64,000 nucleotides of DNA from Litoribacter populi. Lineage in GTDB: Bacteria > Bacteroidota > Bacteroidia > Cytophagales > Cyclobacteriaceae. Below are positions 1 through 7,326 of this stretch, piece by piece. The number at the start of each line of letters is the position of its first letter. The first letter of the stretch is position 1. The position numbers were made by a program, and so were the translations under genes. The stretch lies in the NCBI RefSeq assembly GCF_007483685.1, contig NZ_VMKN01000002.1, forward strand, positions 81,852-145,851, written 5' to 3'. Under the pieces are notes generated by a model. It did not search any database. It was not told the origin of the DNA and was given only the letters and a program-made list of their open reading frames with translations.

Positions 1-1
1 A

Positions 2-676
2 ACCAATGAACTGGAGCAAGGAGGACTCTACTGGATCCGATATTATATAGAGTGGGAGCTTTCTGATAAGCTGCAACTAGATGTGGAAGCTGAAAACAGG
101 AGGTTTTTCAGCCCTTCAAGGCAATATCAATTTATCACCCGCGGCACACTCTATTACCTTCAATCGGACGCATGGAATTTTGGTATAGGCATGGCTTACT
201 CGCAGATGCACAGCCTCTGGACCCCTCTTGTAGAACCAGAAATCCGACCACATCAGGAAACGAATTACACCCATGAGGCTGGAAGATGGAACTTCAACCA
301 TCGGCTTAGGATTGAACAGCGATTTAGAGGTGACACCACAAGGACTTTCGTATCACCCGAGGAAGTGGAAGAGGAACTGGAATCTACTTATTCCTTTAAT
401 ATGAGGTACAGGTATGAGTTCACTACCGATTTTGACATTATCGACAAAGGCAGAAAAAAGGGGCATCTACATGCCCAGGGTTTTGCGGCCATCATGGTGA
501 GAACTGACGAAGATGATATATTCGATACTTTTAGATATTACGGAGGTCTCCGGTATTATTTAACAGATAATCTAAGGCTAGAACTTGGCTATCTGAGGCA
601 TTTGGAGAAAGAGCATACCTATGACTTCCAATACAGCTATAGTACGCTGAGGTTTACTGTAAGACATAAGCTTTGA
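2..676 (+). CDS. DUF2490-like outer-membrane protein, 5' end cut by window
   Basis: The frame is open from base 2 to the stop at 676, so the gene starts upstream of the window and about 224 residues are visible. A GTG at 83 lies inside the frame and is not the real start. The visible part is rich in alternating aromatic and charged residues typical of beta-barrel strands (WIRYYIEWELSD, YRYEFTTDFDI, LRYYLTDNLRLELGYLRHLE) and ends in a short strand with a basic tail, as in DUF2490 proteins of Bacteroidota. These are probably outer-membrane barrels of unknown role. The family call is by pattern recognition only. Confidence 0.6.
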   Translation, partial: TNELEQGGLYWIRYYIEWELSDKLQLDVEAENRRFFSPSRQYQFITRGTLYYLQSDAWNFGIGMAYSQMHSLWTPLVEPEIRPHQETNYTHEAGRWNFNHRLRIEQRFRGDTTRTFVSPEEVEEELESTYSFNMRYRYEFTTDFDIIDKGRKKGHLHAQGFAAIMVRTDEDDIFDTFRYYGGLRYYLTDNLRLELGYLRHLEKEHTYDFQYSYSTLRFTVRHKL

Positions 677-842
677 GAGAGGCCGGGACTTAGGGATTAT
701 CATTCACCTATCCATGAAGAATCTAAGGGAAAGCCAGACCTAGATGTGCATTTGATAGGTTGGGCAAGTTTTGGGGAAGGGAAATTGAAAATGAAGGGAA
801 TATAATGAATGATGGACGCTGAATGATGAATGATGAAGTATT

Positions 843-870
843 AAAAAAGCCTCCCTTTTGCAAGGGAGGC
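843..870 (-). terminator. Intrinsic terminator of rpsA
   Basis: A 9-bp perfect stem (849-857 with 862-870, loop 858-861) is followed, read on the minus strand, by six T residues. It sits 26 bases past the rpsA stop. On the plus strand the downstream side lacks a T-run, so it mainly serves rpsA. The plus-strand stretch before it (about 804-836) holds short ATGAATG-like direct repeats with no coding sense. Confidence 0.8.
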
Positions 871-895
871 TTCATATTTAGAATGGGATCAAGAA

Positions 896-2665
896 TTACT
901 TCTTGTCTCCACCGTCCATTTTCTCTTTCAAAGCAGTCAATGCGTCCAAGTCACCAAGGGTAGACTTTTCTTGCGGCTGCTCAGATGCTTTCTTCTTAGG
1001 TGCAGCGGCTTTCTTAGCTTTTGGAGCTTCGACAGCAGCTTCCTTGAAGGTAGCAGTGTGAGAAAGAACAATTCTCTTGTCATCTTTAGAGAATTCAGTT
1101 ACTTTGAAATCTTCAGAGTCACCAACTTCTACTTGAGATCCGTCTTCTTTTTCCAAGTTTTTGATGGTAGCAAAACCTTCAAGTCCGTAAGGAAGCTCAA
1201 GGACTGCACCTTTGTCATTCTTAGAGTTGACAGTACACTTGTGAACAGAACCTACTGGGAACACGTTCTCGAAAGTATCCCATGGGTTTTCTTCCAACTG
1301 CTTATGACCTAGGGCCAATCTTCTGTTGTCAACGTCAAGTTCAAGAACTACAACTTCAAGCTCATCTCCTACTTTAACGTACTCAGATGGATGCTTGATT
1401 TTCTTAGTCCATGAAAGGTCAGATACGTGAACCAAACCGTCGATACCTTCCTCTAGCTCAAGGAATAGACCGAAGTTAGTCAAGTTTCTTACCACACCTT
1501 TGTGCTTAGTACCCACTGCATACTTAGCAGACATGTCGCCTTTAGTCCAAGGATCTTCAGTAAGTTGTTTGATACCAAGAGACATTTTTCTGTCGTCTTT
1601 GTCCAAAGTCAATACTACTGCGTCGATCTCGTCACCAACTTTAACGAAGTCAGCAGGGTTTCTCAAGTGCTGTGACCAGCTCATTTCAGAAACGTGGATC
1701 AAACCTTCAACGCCTGGAGCCAACTCAAGGAATGCACCATAGTCAGCAACGTTAACGATCTTACCTTTAACCTTAGAACCGATTTCAAGCTCAGCAGAAA
1801 GTGAATCCCATGGATGAGCAGTAAGTTGCTTCATACCCAAAGAAATTCTCTTCTTATCATCATCAAAGTCAAGAACCACAATCTGAACTTTGTCGTCAAG
1901 ATTAAGTACTTCTTCCGGATGATTGATTCTGCCCCAAGAGATGTCTGTAATGTGAAGTAGACCATCCACACCACCAAGGTCGATGAATACACCGAAGTTG
2001 GTCATGTTCTTAATCACACCTTCCAATACTTGACCTTTCTCAAGGTTGTTAAGGATTTCAGCTTTTTGCTTCTCAAGATCTTTCTCGATCAAGACTTTAT
2101 GAGAAACTACTACGTTATCGTTAGCGTGGTTGATTTTAACCACTTTCACTTCCATTTTCTTCCCTACATAGACATCAAAGTCTCTGATAGGCTTCACGTC
2201 AATCTGAGAACCTGGCAAGAAGGCTTCCACACCGTAGATATCCACGATAAGACCACCTTTAGTTCTTCTCTTCACAAGACCTTCGATCACATTGTCAAAC
2301 TCCAATGCATCTTCGATATCCTGCCAAGCACGTACCATTTTGGCTTTCTTTCTAGAAAGAACCAATTGGCCAAGAGAGTTTTCTTGCTCTTCAATGAAAA
2401 GTTCAACCTCATCACCGATTGTAAGATCCGGTAGATCTCTGAATTCGGTTCTAGGCACCAATCCGTCTGATTTGAAACCAATGTTGATGATCACATCCTT
2501 ATCATTGATACCTACTACAGTACCTTTGATTACTTCCTTCTCAGTGATCTCATTCAAGGTGTTGTCATAAAGCTTCTCCATTTCGGCTCTCTCAGCCTTA
2601 GTGTAGCCTTCGCCAAAACCTTTGGTCTCAAACTTTTCCCAGTTAAAATCTTCTTTATTAGACAT
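896..2665 (-). CDS. rpsA: 30S ribosomal protein S1
   Basis: This 589-residue protein carries six S1 (OB-fold) repeats, roughly at residues 42-108, 124-190, 212-280, 297-367, 384-454 and 471-537. Repeats 3-5 show the canonical GVFIDL..VDGLLHITD-type core. It binds mRNA upstream of the start codon and helps load it on the 30S subunit, which matters in Bacteroidota because they rarely use Shine-Dalgarno pairing. The C-terminus is a Lys/Ala-rich tail followed by an acidic helix (KAKKAAAPKKKA...). Length and repeat number match the family. It is monocistronic, with its own promoter about 100 bases upstream and a terminator just downstream. Confidence 0.97.
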   Translation of the reverse strand: MSNKEDFNWEKFETKGFGEGYTKAERAEMEKLYDNTLNEITEKEVIKGTVVGINDKDVIINIGFKSDGLVPRTEFRDLPDLTIGDEVELFIEEQENSLGQLVLSRKKAKMVRAWQDIEDALEFDNVIEGLVKRRTKGGLIVDIYGVEAFLPGSQIDVKPIRDFDVYVGKKMEVKVVKINHANDNVVVSHKVLIEKDLEKQKAEILNNLEKGQVLEGVIKNMTNFGVFIDLGGVDGLLHITDISWGRINHPEEVLNLDDKVQIVVLDFDDDKKRISLGMKQLTAHPWDSLSAELEIGSKVKGKIVNVADYGAFLELAPGVEGLIHVSEMSWSQHLRNPADFVKVGDEIDAVVLTLDKDDRKMSLGIKQLTEDPWTKGDMSAKYAVGTKHKGVVRNLTNFGLFLELEEGIDGLVHVSDLSWTKKIKHPSEYVKVGDELEVVVLELDVDNRRLALGHKQLEENPWDTFENVFPVGSVHKCTVNSKNDKGAVLELPYGLEGFATIKNLEKEDGSQVEVGDSEDFKVTEFSKDDKRIVLSHTATFKEAAVEAPKAKKAAAPKKKASEQPQEKSTLGDLDALTALKEKMDGGDKK

Positions 2666-2996
2666 ATTATTTAATGACTCTGACTTTCAACAGCCCTAGA
2701 GTCCTCAGGCTGAGGTTTTTAGTTTGTTTTTACCCAGATACCTGGGCCCATTCACTCGAACGGATTGCAAAGGTACAAATAATAACAGGAACGAGTCAAA
2801 GATATCCGAAGAAATTATCCTGTCTACTTACACTTGGAAGCCTTGTCAGCTTGCTAATTATGAGCATTTTACGAAATACCTGCTTCTTTTTATTTTAAAA
2901 AGTTTTCTTAAAAACCGATGATCCTGATAAACTTTATTAACTTAATCTTCAGTCGAGGCTTTTTTCACCAACCACGTGACAAACGTTATCTAAATC
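2666..2996. other. Intergenic region: rpsA promoter and leader
   Basis: These 331 bases separate divergent genes. On the minus strand they hold the rpsA promoter and a 5' leader of about 95 bases. The leader contains a small palindrome near 2706-2718 (CCTCAGGCTGAGG) and a GC-rich patch near 2740-2753. S1 autoregulates through its leader in other bacteria, so a leader structure is plausible, but I cannot show one. I see no convincing promoter for the plus-strand gene at 2997 and no RNA gene. Confidence 0.4.
2768..2800 (-). promoter_or_regulatory. Bacteroidota-type promoter of rpsA
   Basis: On the minus strand TTTG (2797-2800) is followed after 21 bases by TACCTTTG (2768-2775). This fits the primary sigma consensus of Bacteroidota (TTTG, about 19-21 bases, TAnnTTTG). 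Transcription would begin near 2761, giving a leader of roughly 95 bases before the rpsA start. Confidence 0.65.
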
Positions 2997-3443
2997 ATGG
3001 AATTCAAAACGAACCGAAACAACTGGCTTGCAATAACCTGGATTGCCCTGCCTCTAATTTTACTTGCGGCGATGATATGGCATTTTGAGGAGTTAATAGC
3101 AAAACCCTACCTAATAATCAGTTGGGTAAATATAGGATTGCCTCTTTGGTTGTATTTTGACAACTACTATAAAATTGACGATGAATACCTACACTACCGC
3201 TTTGGCTACAACAAAGGGAAAATCCGGATTAACTCCATCTGCGAGATTAAGAAAAGTAGAATTATGAGACAAGGCCAACAAAATGCCGGCATTGCTTCCC
3301 ACGGACTCTCACTTCAATACAATAAATTTGATGAGATTTTCATCTGTCCCAAAAAAGAGCAGGAATTCATAGAGGCTTTGGTGGGAGTTAATCCTGAAAT
3401 TGAGGTTTCAGTGGAAATGGAAAATACTGATATAAGGAAATAG
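2997..3443 (+). CDS. Small membrane protein with bPH_4-like domain
   Basis: The protein has 148 residues. Residues 11-29 and 35-54 form two hydrophobic membrane segments. The remainder resembles the bacterial PH-like family once called DUF1200 (bPH_4): YYKIDDEYLHYRFGYNKGKI, then a central ISLQY-like strand and the closing signature IFICPKKEQEFIEAL..NP. Proteins of this class are small inner-membrane proteins of unknown function. It stands alone, divergent from rpsA. The family assignment comes from the closing motif and the two-helix layout; function is unknown. Confidence 0.6.
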   Translation: MEFKTNRNNWLAITWIALPLILLAAMIWHFEELIAKPYLIISWVNIGLPLWLYFDNYYKIDDEYLHYRFGYNKGKIRINSICEIKKSRIMRQGQQNAGIASHGLSLQYNKFDEIFICPKKEQEFIEALVGVNPEIEVSVEMENTDIRK

Positions 3444-3500
3444 AGATAAGAAATATTTTATAACTGGAAATAAAAGCATTGGACAATACTCAACAAAAAA

Positions 3501-3522
3501 AAAGGAGGCTCCCACCTCCTTT
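3501..3522. terminator. Bidirectional intrinsic terminator
   Basis: The stem AAAGGAGG / CCTCCTTT (3501-3508 with 3515-3522) encloses a 6-base loop. A run of A on the left gives a strong U-run for minus-strand transcripts (the SMP-30 gene). The short T-run on the right can serve the plus-strand gene ending at 3443. Confidence 0.75.
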
Positions 3523-3552
3523 TACGTTTAACTTGTCAATTGTTGCATTCTC

Positions 3553-4467
3553 TCAATGCGTCCCTCTCACTCTCATCTCTAAGGTATAGACAGAACCCAT
3601 TGCGGTGATGAAAAGAGTTCTTCGCTCCGGTCCTCCGAATACTACATTGGTTGTCAACTCCTCATCAATCGGAATTAGACCTACTTCTTCACCTTTTCGG
3701 TTTATAATAGTAACACCTTCCTTACCGGTAAGGTAAAGGTTTCCCCGGTTATCCAAGGTCATACCGTCAGAGCCTTTTTCGGTAAACAGTCGACGATTGA
3801 TCAAATAACCATCCTCCTCAACATCATATACATAAGTCTTATCGTCTCCGATATCGGCCACGTATAACTGCTTTCCATCCTGCGAGCCTATAATCCCGTT
3901 AGGTTTAACTAAGTTCTCATCCACTCGGATAAACTGCACATGGTCAGGGGCAAGATAGTAGAGATGTTCTCCATCTTGCTGCATCTCCGGGTCTCTTTTC
4001 CAATAATCTCTTTTATAATGTGGGTCTGTCATATAAATGCCCCCATTTGGCGCCACCCACACATCGTTTGGCCCGTTCAACCTTTTACCTCTAAAGCTTT
4101 CAATAAGCACTTTCTTCTCACCTTTCGGAGTGATTGACCAAAGTTGGTTTTCCATATCGGCACATGCGATCATCACATCTCTGCGATTGTCATAAAACAA
4201 CCCATTAGAACGGCCGGCATCTTCCATAAACACAGTGATCTCACCAGTGTTAAAAGCCCATTTGTGAATCTTGTTATTTGGTTGGTCGGTAAAATAAACA
4301 TGGCCCTCGCGGTTAACGGCCGGTCCTTCAGTAAAAGCAAAGCCTTCACCTACTTTTTCAAGTTTGGCTCCTTTTGAAGCTAAAGATTTCTTGCCTTCAA
4401 TTTGCGCCTGCCCTTTAAAAACAAATGCAATGGACAGCAAACAGATAAGGCTTAATGTCTTTTTCAT
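3553..4467 (-). CDS. Secreted SMP-30/gluconolactonase family protein
   Basis: I place the start at 4467, giving 304 residues. It is followed by a clear signal peptide (MKKTLSLICLLSIAFVFKGQAQ). The open frame runs 58 codons further upstream, but that part overlaps the HNH gene and has no homology-like features. The mature part is a six-bladed SMP-30 propeller: FTEGPAV...YFTDQ (metal Glu), NGPNDVWVAPNGGIYMTDP (metal Asn/Asp), PNGIIGS...LYVADIG and GSDGMTLD (catalytic Asp region). It probably hydrolyses a sugar lactone or similar ester in the periplasm. The substrate cannot be told. It ends at a bidirectional terminator. Confidence 0.85.
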   Translation of the reverse strand: MKKTLSLICLLSIAFVFKGQAQIEGKKSLASKGAKLEKVGEGFAFTEGPAVNREGHVYFTDQPNNKIHKWAFNTGEITVFMEDAGRSNGLFYDNRRDVMIACADMENQLWSITPKGEKKVLIESFRGKRLNGPNDVWVAPNGGIYMTDPHYKRDYWKRDPEMQQDGEHLYYLAPDHVQFIRVDENLVKPNGIIGSQDGKQLYVADIGDDKTYVYDVEEDGYLINRRLFTEKGSDGMTLDNRGNLYLTGKEGVTIINRKGEEVGLIPIDEELTTNVVFGGPERRTLFITAMGSVYTLEMRVRGTH

Positions 4468-4547
4468 ACTCTTAAATAAATAATGTGAATCGAACAGACA
4501 AACTTGTGCCTGCCACAATGAGGCTCGAAGATAATAAAAAATACTAC

Positions 4548-5057
4548 TTAGCCCATTTCTTTCACTCCCAAAAAGGGCATCCACTCTTCCGCATTCTTTT
4601 CGGCGTACTCTGCCAGAAATCTTTTGAGGGTTGGGCGGCAAGGTGGTTGCTGTAGGCGAAACCCAACTTGCTCCACCGTCCTGTCTCCCTTTTGGGTGTT
4701 ACAGCGGTGACAAGCGGTGACCAGGTTTTTCCATTCGGTCTTCCCTCCTTTAGATCTAGGGACTACGTGATCTATCGTAAGGTGCTTAGATGAACCGCAA
4801 TATTGGCATTCATTTCGGTCCCGGCGAAAAAGATTGTGACGGCTAAGCATCACTCCTCGGTAAGGAACATTTTTATATTCTCTAAGCCGAATCACAGCTG
4901 GATACACAAACTCACGGTCAACCGTGCGGATAGATAGGTAGGAATAAGTGGCTAAAGGGGAAGCTTTATCAAGAATCGTAAGCACTATTGCCTTTTGGAC
5001 TGTGACGATTGCCACTGGGGTATGGTCCAAATTTAACACTAGCACTTTCTTTTCCAT
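4548..5057 (-). CDS. HNH endonuclease family protein
   Basis: The protein has 169 residues. An N-terminal alpha/beta part (VLVLNLDHTPVAIVTVQKAI) is followed by a C-terminal HNH module at about 84-122. There CQYCG and CHRCN supply a four-Cys zinc site, and LTIDHVVPRSKGG and W.NLVTAC supply the His and Asn of the nuclease core. This is the widespread stand-alone HNH type often found beside housekeeping genes in Bacteroidota, with unknown physiological target. It lies 6 bases after the NlpC-like gene and is probably cotranscribed with it and smpB. Confidence 0.9.
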   Translation of the reverse strand: MEKKVLVLNLDHTPVAIVTVQKAIVLTILDKASPLATYSYLSIRTVDREFVYPAVIRLREYKNVPYRGVMLSRHNLFRRDRNECQYCGSSKHLTIDHVVPRSKGGKTEWKNLVTACHRCNTQKGDRTVEQVGFRLQQPPCRPTLKRFLAEYAEKNAEEWMPFLGVKEMG

Positions 5058-5063
5058 GACGCT

Positions 5064-5873
5064 TCAAATTAATAATCTGACTTCTTGAACGTTAGGAAAG
5101 CCGGAAATGTTTTTTTGACCAGATTTAGGCATAAAGCTTATCTGCTCAATCCGAACCTTCCCTCTCATATGAATAATACGTTCTCCTCCGATATATAAGC
5201 CCATATGCTCAGGTAGCTGCATCTCATTGTAAAATATCAACAAGTCCCCTGGCTGTGCTTCACTGGGTTCGATTCTTTTGCCGAAAACCATCAGTTGGCT
5301 CAAAAATTTTGGCACCTTATATCCAGCTATCTTATAAACAAGCTGAATAAAACTACCTGCACCTAAGCCAAAAAAACTCCTTCCACCGGATAAATAAGGT
5401 ACATTCACAAACATCTTGGCAATCTCCATCAACTCCTCTCTATCCGCCTTTTGAAACCTAGGTCTGGAACTTCCACTGAATTGCAGAGATTGGCTAAGGT
5501 CAAAAAGCTCATTTTGGGCGACATGAAGATGGCTGCCTGGCAAAATATAGATCTTTTGATTTTTAAACGTAATATGAGAGACAGGAGAAGTGGTCAACTG
5601 ATAATCGGACTCGTTAAAGGCCTCAAATTCCTCTGGCTCTATTGATTGATGCTGGGTAGCCAAAAGCCAGCCTTGAATCTTATTCTGATTACACTCGATC
5701 CGAAGGTATCTTTTGCGGGGATCAATTTCAAGCACACGGTATGTTTCCCCAAAAAGTAATTGGGTAATCAGCCCAGCACCTGGACGTGCTTCCTGATAAA
5801 CAGTCGCCACGGAAAGCCGGCAAACGCCGTACCCCAAGTCAATAGGCCATTCTGTCGAGGTCTCTTTTTGCAT
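5064..5873 (-). CDS. NlpC/P60 (C40) family protein lacking the catalytic Cys
   Basis: The protein has 269 residues and no signal peptide. An SH3-like domain (about 15-75) is followed by a second linker/SH3 region and an NlpC/P60 domain (about 148-265). Active relatives read GIDCSGF at the nucleophile; here the aligned stretch is GLGAGSF, so Cys is Ala172 and the preceding Asp is Gly. The following PRDASQQ-type motif is also altered (PKFLSQL). The two histidine positions (H223 in EHMGLYIG, H235 in IIHMRGK) are kept. It therefore looks like a non-catalytic peptidoglycan-binding or regulatory relative. Its start overlaps the end of smpB by 35 bases. Confidence 0.8.
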   Translation of the reverse strand: MQKETSTEWPIDLGYGVCRLSVATVYQEARPGAGLITQLLFGETYRVLEIDPRKRYLRIECNQNKIQGWLLATQHQSIEPEEFEAFNESDYQLTTSPVSHITFKNQKIYILPGSHLHVAQNELFDLSQSLQFSGSSRPRFQKADREELMEIAKMFVNVPYLSGGRSFFGLGAGSFIQLVYKIAGYKVPKFLSQLMVFGKRIEPSEAQPGDLLIFYNEMQLPEHMGLYIGGERIIHMRGKVRIEQISFMPKSGQKNISGFPNVQEVRLLI

Positions 5874-6303
5874 CTTTGTTTTTAATATCTTGACGTTTAT
5901 CGTGTATTTTCTTGCCTCTACCTAGAGCAATTTCTAGTTTGGCCAATCCTTTTTCATTGACAAATAGACGCACTGGTATAATAGTCAGCCCTTTTTCCTG
6001 AAACTTGCTTTCCAGCTTGTCTAATTCTTTCTTATTGAGCAATAATTTCCGTTCCCTCACCGGGTCATGATTATAGGATGCTGCAAAGGAATAGGGGGCA
6101 ATGTGCATCTGTCGGATAAAAAGCTCTCCGTTGCGGAAAAAGCAGAATGCCTCTGTAAGAGAGGCCTTTCCTTCTCGCAGGGATTTGATCTCAGTTCCTT
6201 TTAAAACCAAGCCGGCCACATATTTATCTATGAATTCAAATTCAAAACTGGCCTTTTTGTTTTTGATGTTGACTTTTTTCTGGAATTTACTGGTTTTCGC
6301 CAT
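5839..6303 (-). CDS. smpB: SsrA-binding protein SmpB
   Basis: The protein has 154 residues, the usual length. It shows the conserved core FEFIDKYVAGLVLKGTEIKS.R.GKASL and HIAPYSFA, and the basic C-terminal tail LGRGKKIHDKRQDIK that reaches into the ribosome. It carries tmRNA to stalled ribosomes for trans-translation. The 3' end overlaps the next gene by 35 bases, and the start is 3 bases after the stop of tsaD, so tsaD-smpB-C40-HNH reads as one operon. Confidence 0.97.
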   Translation of the reverse strand: MAKTSKFQKKVNIKNKKASFEFEFIDKYVAGLVLKGTEIKSLREGKASLTEAFCFFRNGELFIRQMHIAPYSFAASYNHDPVRERKLLLNKKELDKLESKFQEKGLTIIPVRLFVNEKGLAKLEIALGRGKKIHDKRQDIKNKDAKRDLDRMAY

Positions 6304-6306
6304 AGG

Positions 6307-7326
6307 TTAGTTTCCGATTTTCATTTTGGCCAAAGGACTGGTGTCCAGGCCGCAAAAAGAATTGCTTAAAAATTTATAATGGGCTGCCATGGCGATCATA
6401 GCAGCATTGTCGGTACAGTACTCGAACTTAGGAATATAAACGTTCCAATTCAAATCCGCTGCCAATCTGTTTAGTTCCTCCCTCAGTCCGGAGTTGGCAC
6501 TCACTCCACCTGCTATGGCAATATCCTTCACTCGGTGTAGTTTGGCAGCCTTTTTCAGTTTCTGAGTTAGCATCTTGATTAGAGTGAATTGAACCGATGC
6601 AGAAATATCGGCAAGGTTTTCTTCGATAAACTGAGGGTTTTCTTTGATTTTGTCCCTGAGGAAATAAAGAACCGCCGTTTTTATCCCGCTGAAGGAATAA
6701 TTCAGTTCTGGCATATCCGAAACAGGAAATGGAAACGCTTTTGGGTTTCCCTCTTTCGCGTATTTGTCTATGAGTGGCCCACCTGGATAAGGCAAGCCCA
6801 TAAGTTTGGCAGTCTTGTCAAAGGCCTCCCCTACCGCATCATCCAGCGTTTCACCGATCACTTCCATTTGCAAGTAGTCCTTCACTAACACTAACTGGGT
6901 GTGTCCACCGCTAACCGTCAAACAGATGAAGGGAAACTTGGGTTTTGGATCATCTATGAAATGGGCCAAAATATGTGCCTCCATATGATTTACTTCAATC
7001 AGTGGAATGCTTAAAGAGTAAGCAAAAGCTTTGGCAAATGACACTCCAACCATCAGGGACCCCATCAACCCAGGACCTCTGGTGAATGCCACAGCAGAAA
7101 GCTCATTTTTGTCGATTCCTGATGTTTCAATGGCCTCATGTATCACTGGCACGAGGTGTTGCTGGTGTGCTCGTGAAGCCAACTCAGGCACTACACCACC
7201 ATATTTTTCGTGTACAGATTGCGTGGCCACAATATTATTAAGTATTTTGCCATCAGAAATCACCGATGCCGACGTTTCATCACAGGAAGACTCGATAGCC
7301 AGAATATTAATTTTCATCTCATTCAT
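6307..7326 (-). CDS. tsaD: tRNA N6-adenosine threonylcarbamoyltransferase TsaD
   Basis: The protein has 339 residues. It has the ASKHA-fold signatures LAIESSCDETSASV at the N-terminus, the metal-binding HMEAHILAH near residue 113, CLTVSGGHTQLV, and GGVSANSGLR near 275. It transfers threonylcarbamoyl onto A37 of ANN-decoding tRNAs together with TsaB and TsaE. The start is either the ATG at 7326 (MNEMKIN...) or the ATG at 7317; the latter fits the family better. It is divergent from tamB, and the two 5' ends overlap or nearly overlap. Confidence 0.97.
   Translation of the reverse strand: MNEMKINILAIESSCDETSASVISDGKILNNIVATQSVHEKYGGVVPELASRAHQQHLVPVIHEAIETSGIDKNELSAVAFTRGPGLMGSLMVGVSFAKAFAYSLSIPLIEVNHMEAHILAHFIDDPKPKFPFICLTVSGGHTQLVLVKDYLQMEVIGETLDDAVGEAFDKTAKLMGLPYPGGPLIDKYAKEGNPKAFPFPVSDMPELNYSFSGIKTAVLYFLRDKIKENPQFIEENLADISASVQFTLIKMLTQKLKKAAKLHRVKDIAIAGGVSANSGLREELNRLAADLNWNVYIPKFEYCTDNAAMIAMAAHYKFLSNSFCGLDTSPLAKMKIGN

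Noticed and set aside
83..85. GTG at 83 as the start of the first gene
   Set aside because: The frame is open to the window edge, and the upstream residues (WIRYYIEWELSD) fit the same barrel pattern.
804..836. Short ATGAATG-like direct repeats as a CRISPR or satellite
   Set aside because: The units are only a few bases long and irregular, with no spacers.
4468..4641. N-terminal 58-codon extension of the SMP-30 frame
   Set aside because: It overlaps the HNH gene on the same strand, and the signal peptide begins cleanly at the internal ATG at 4467.
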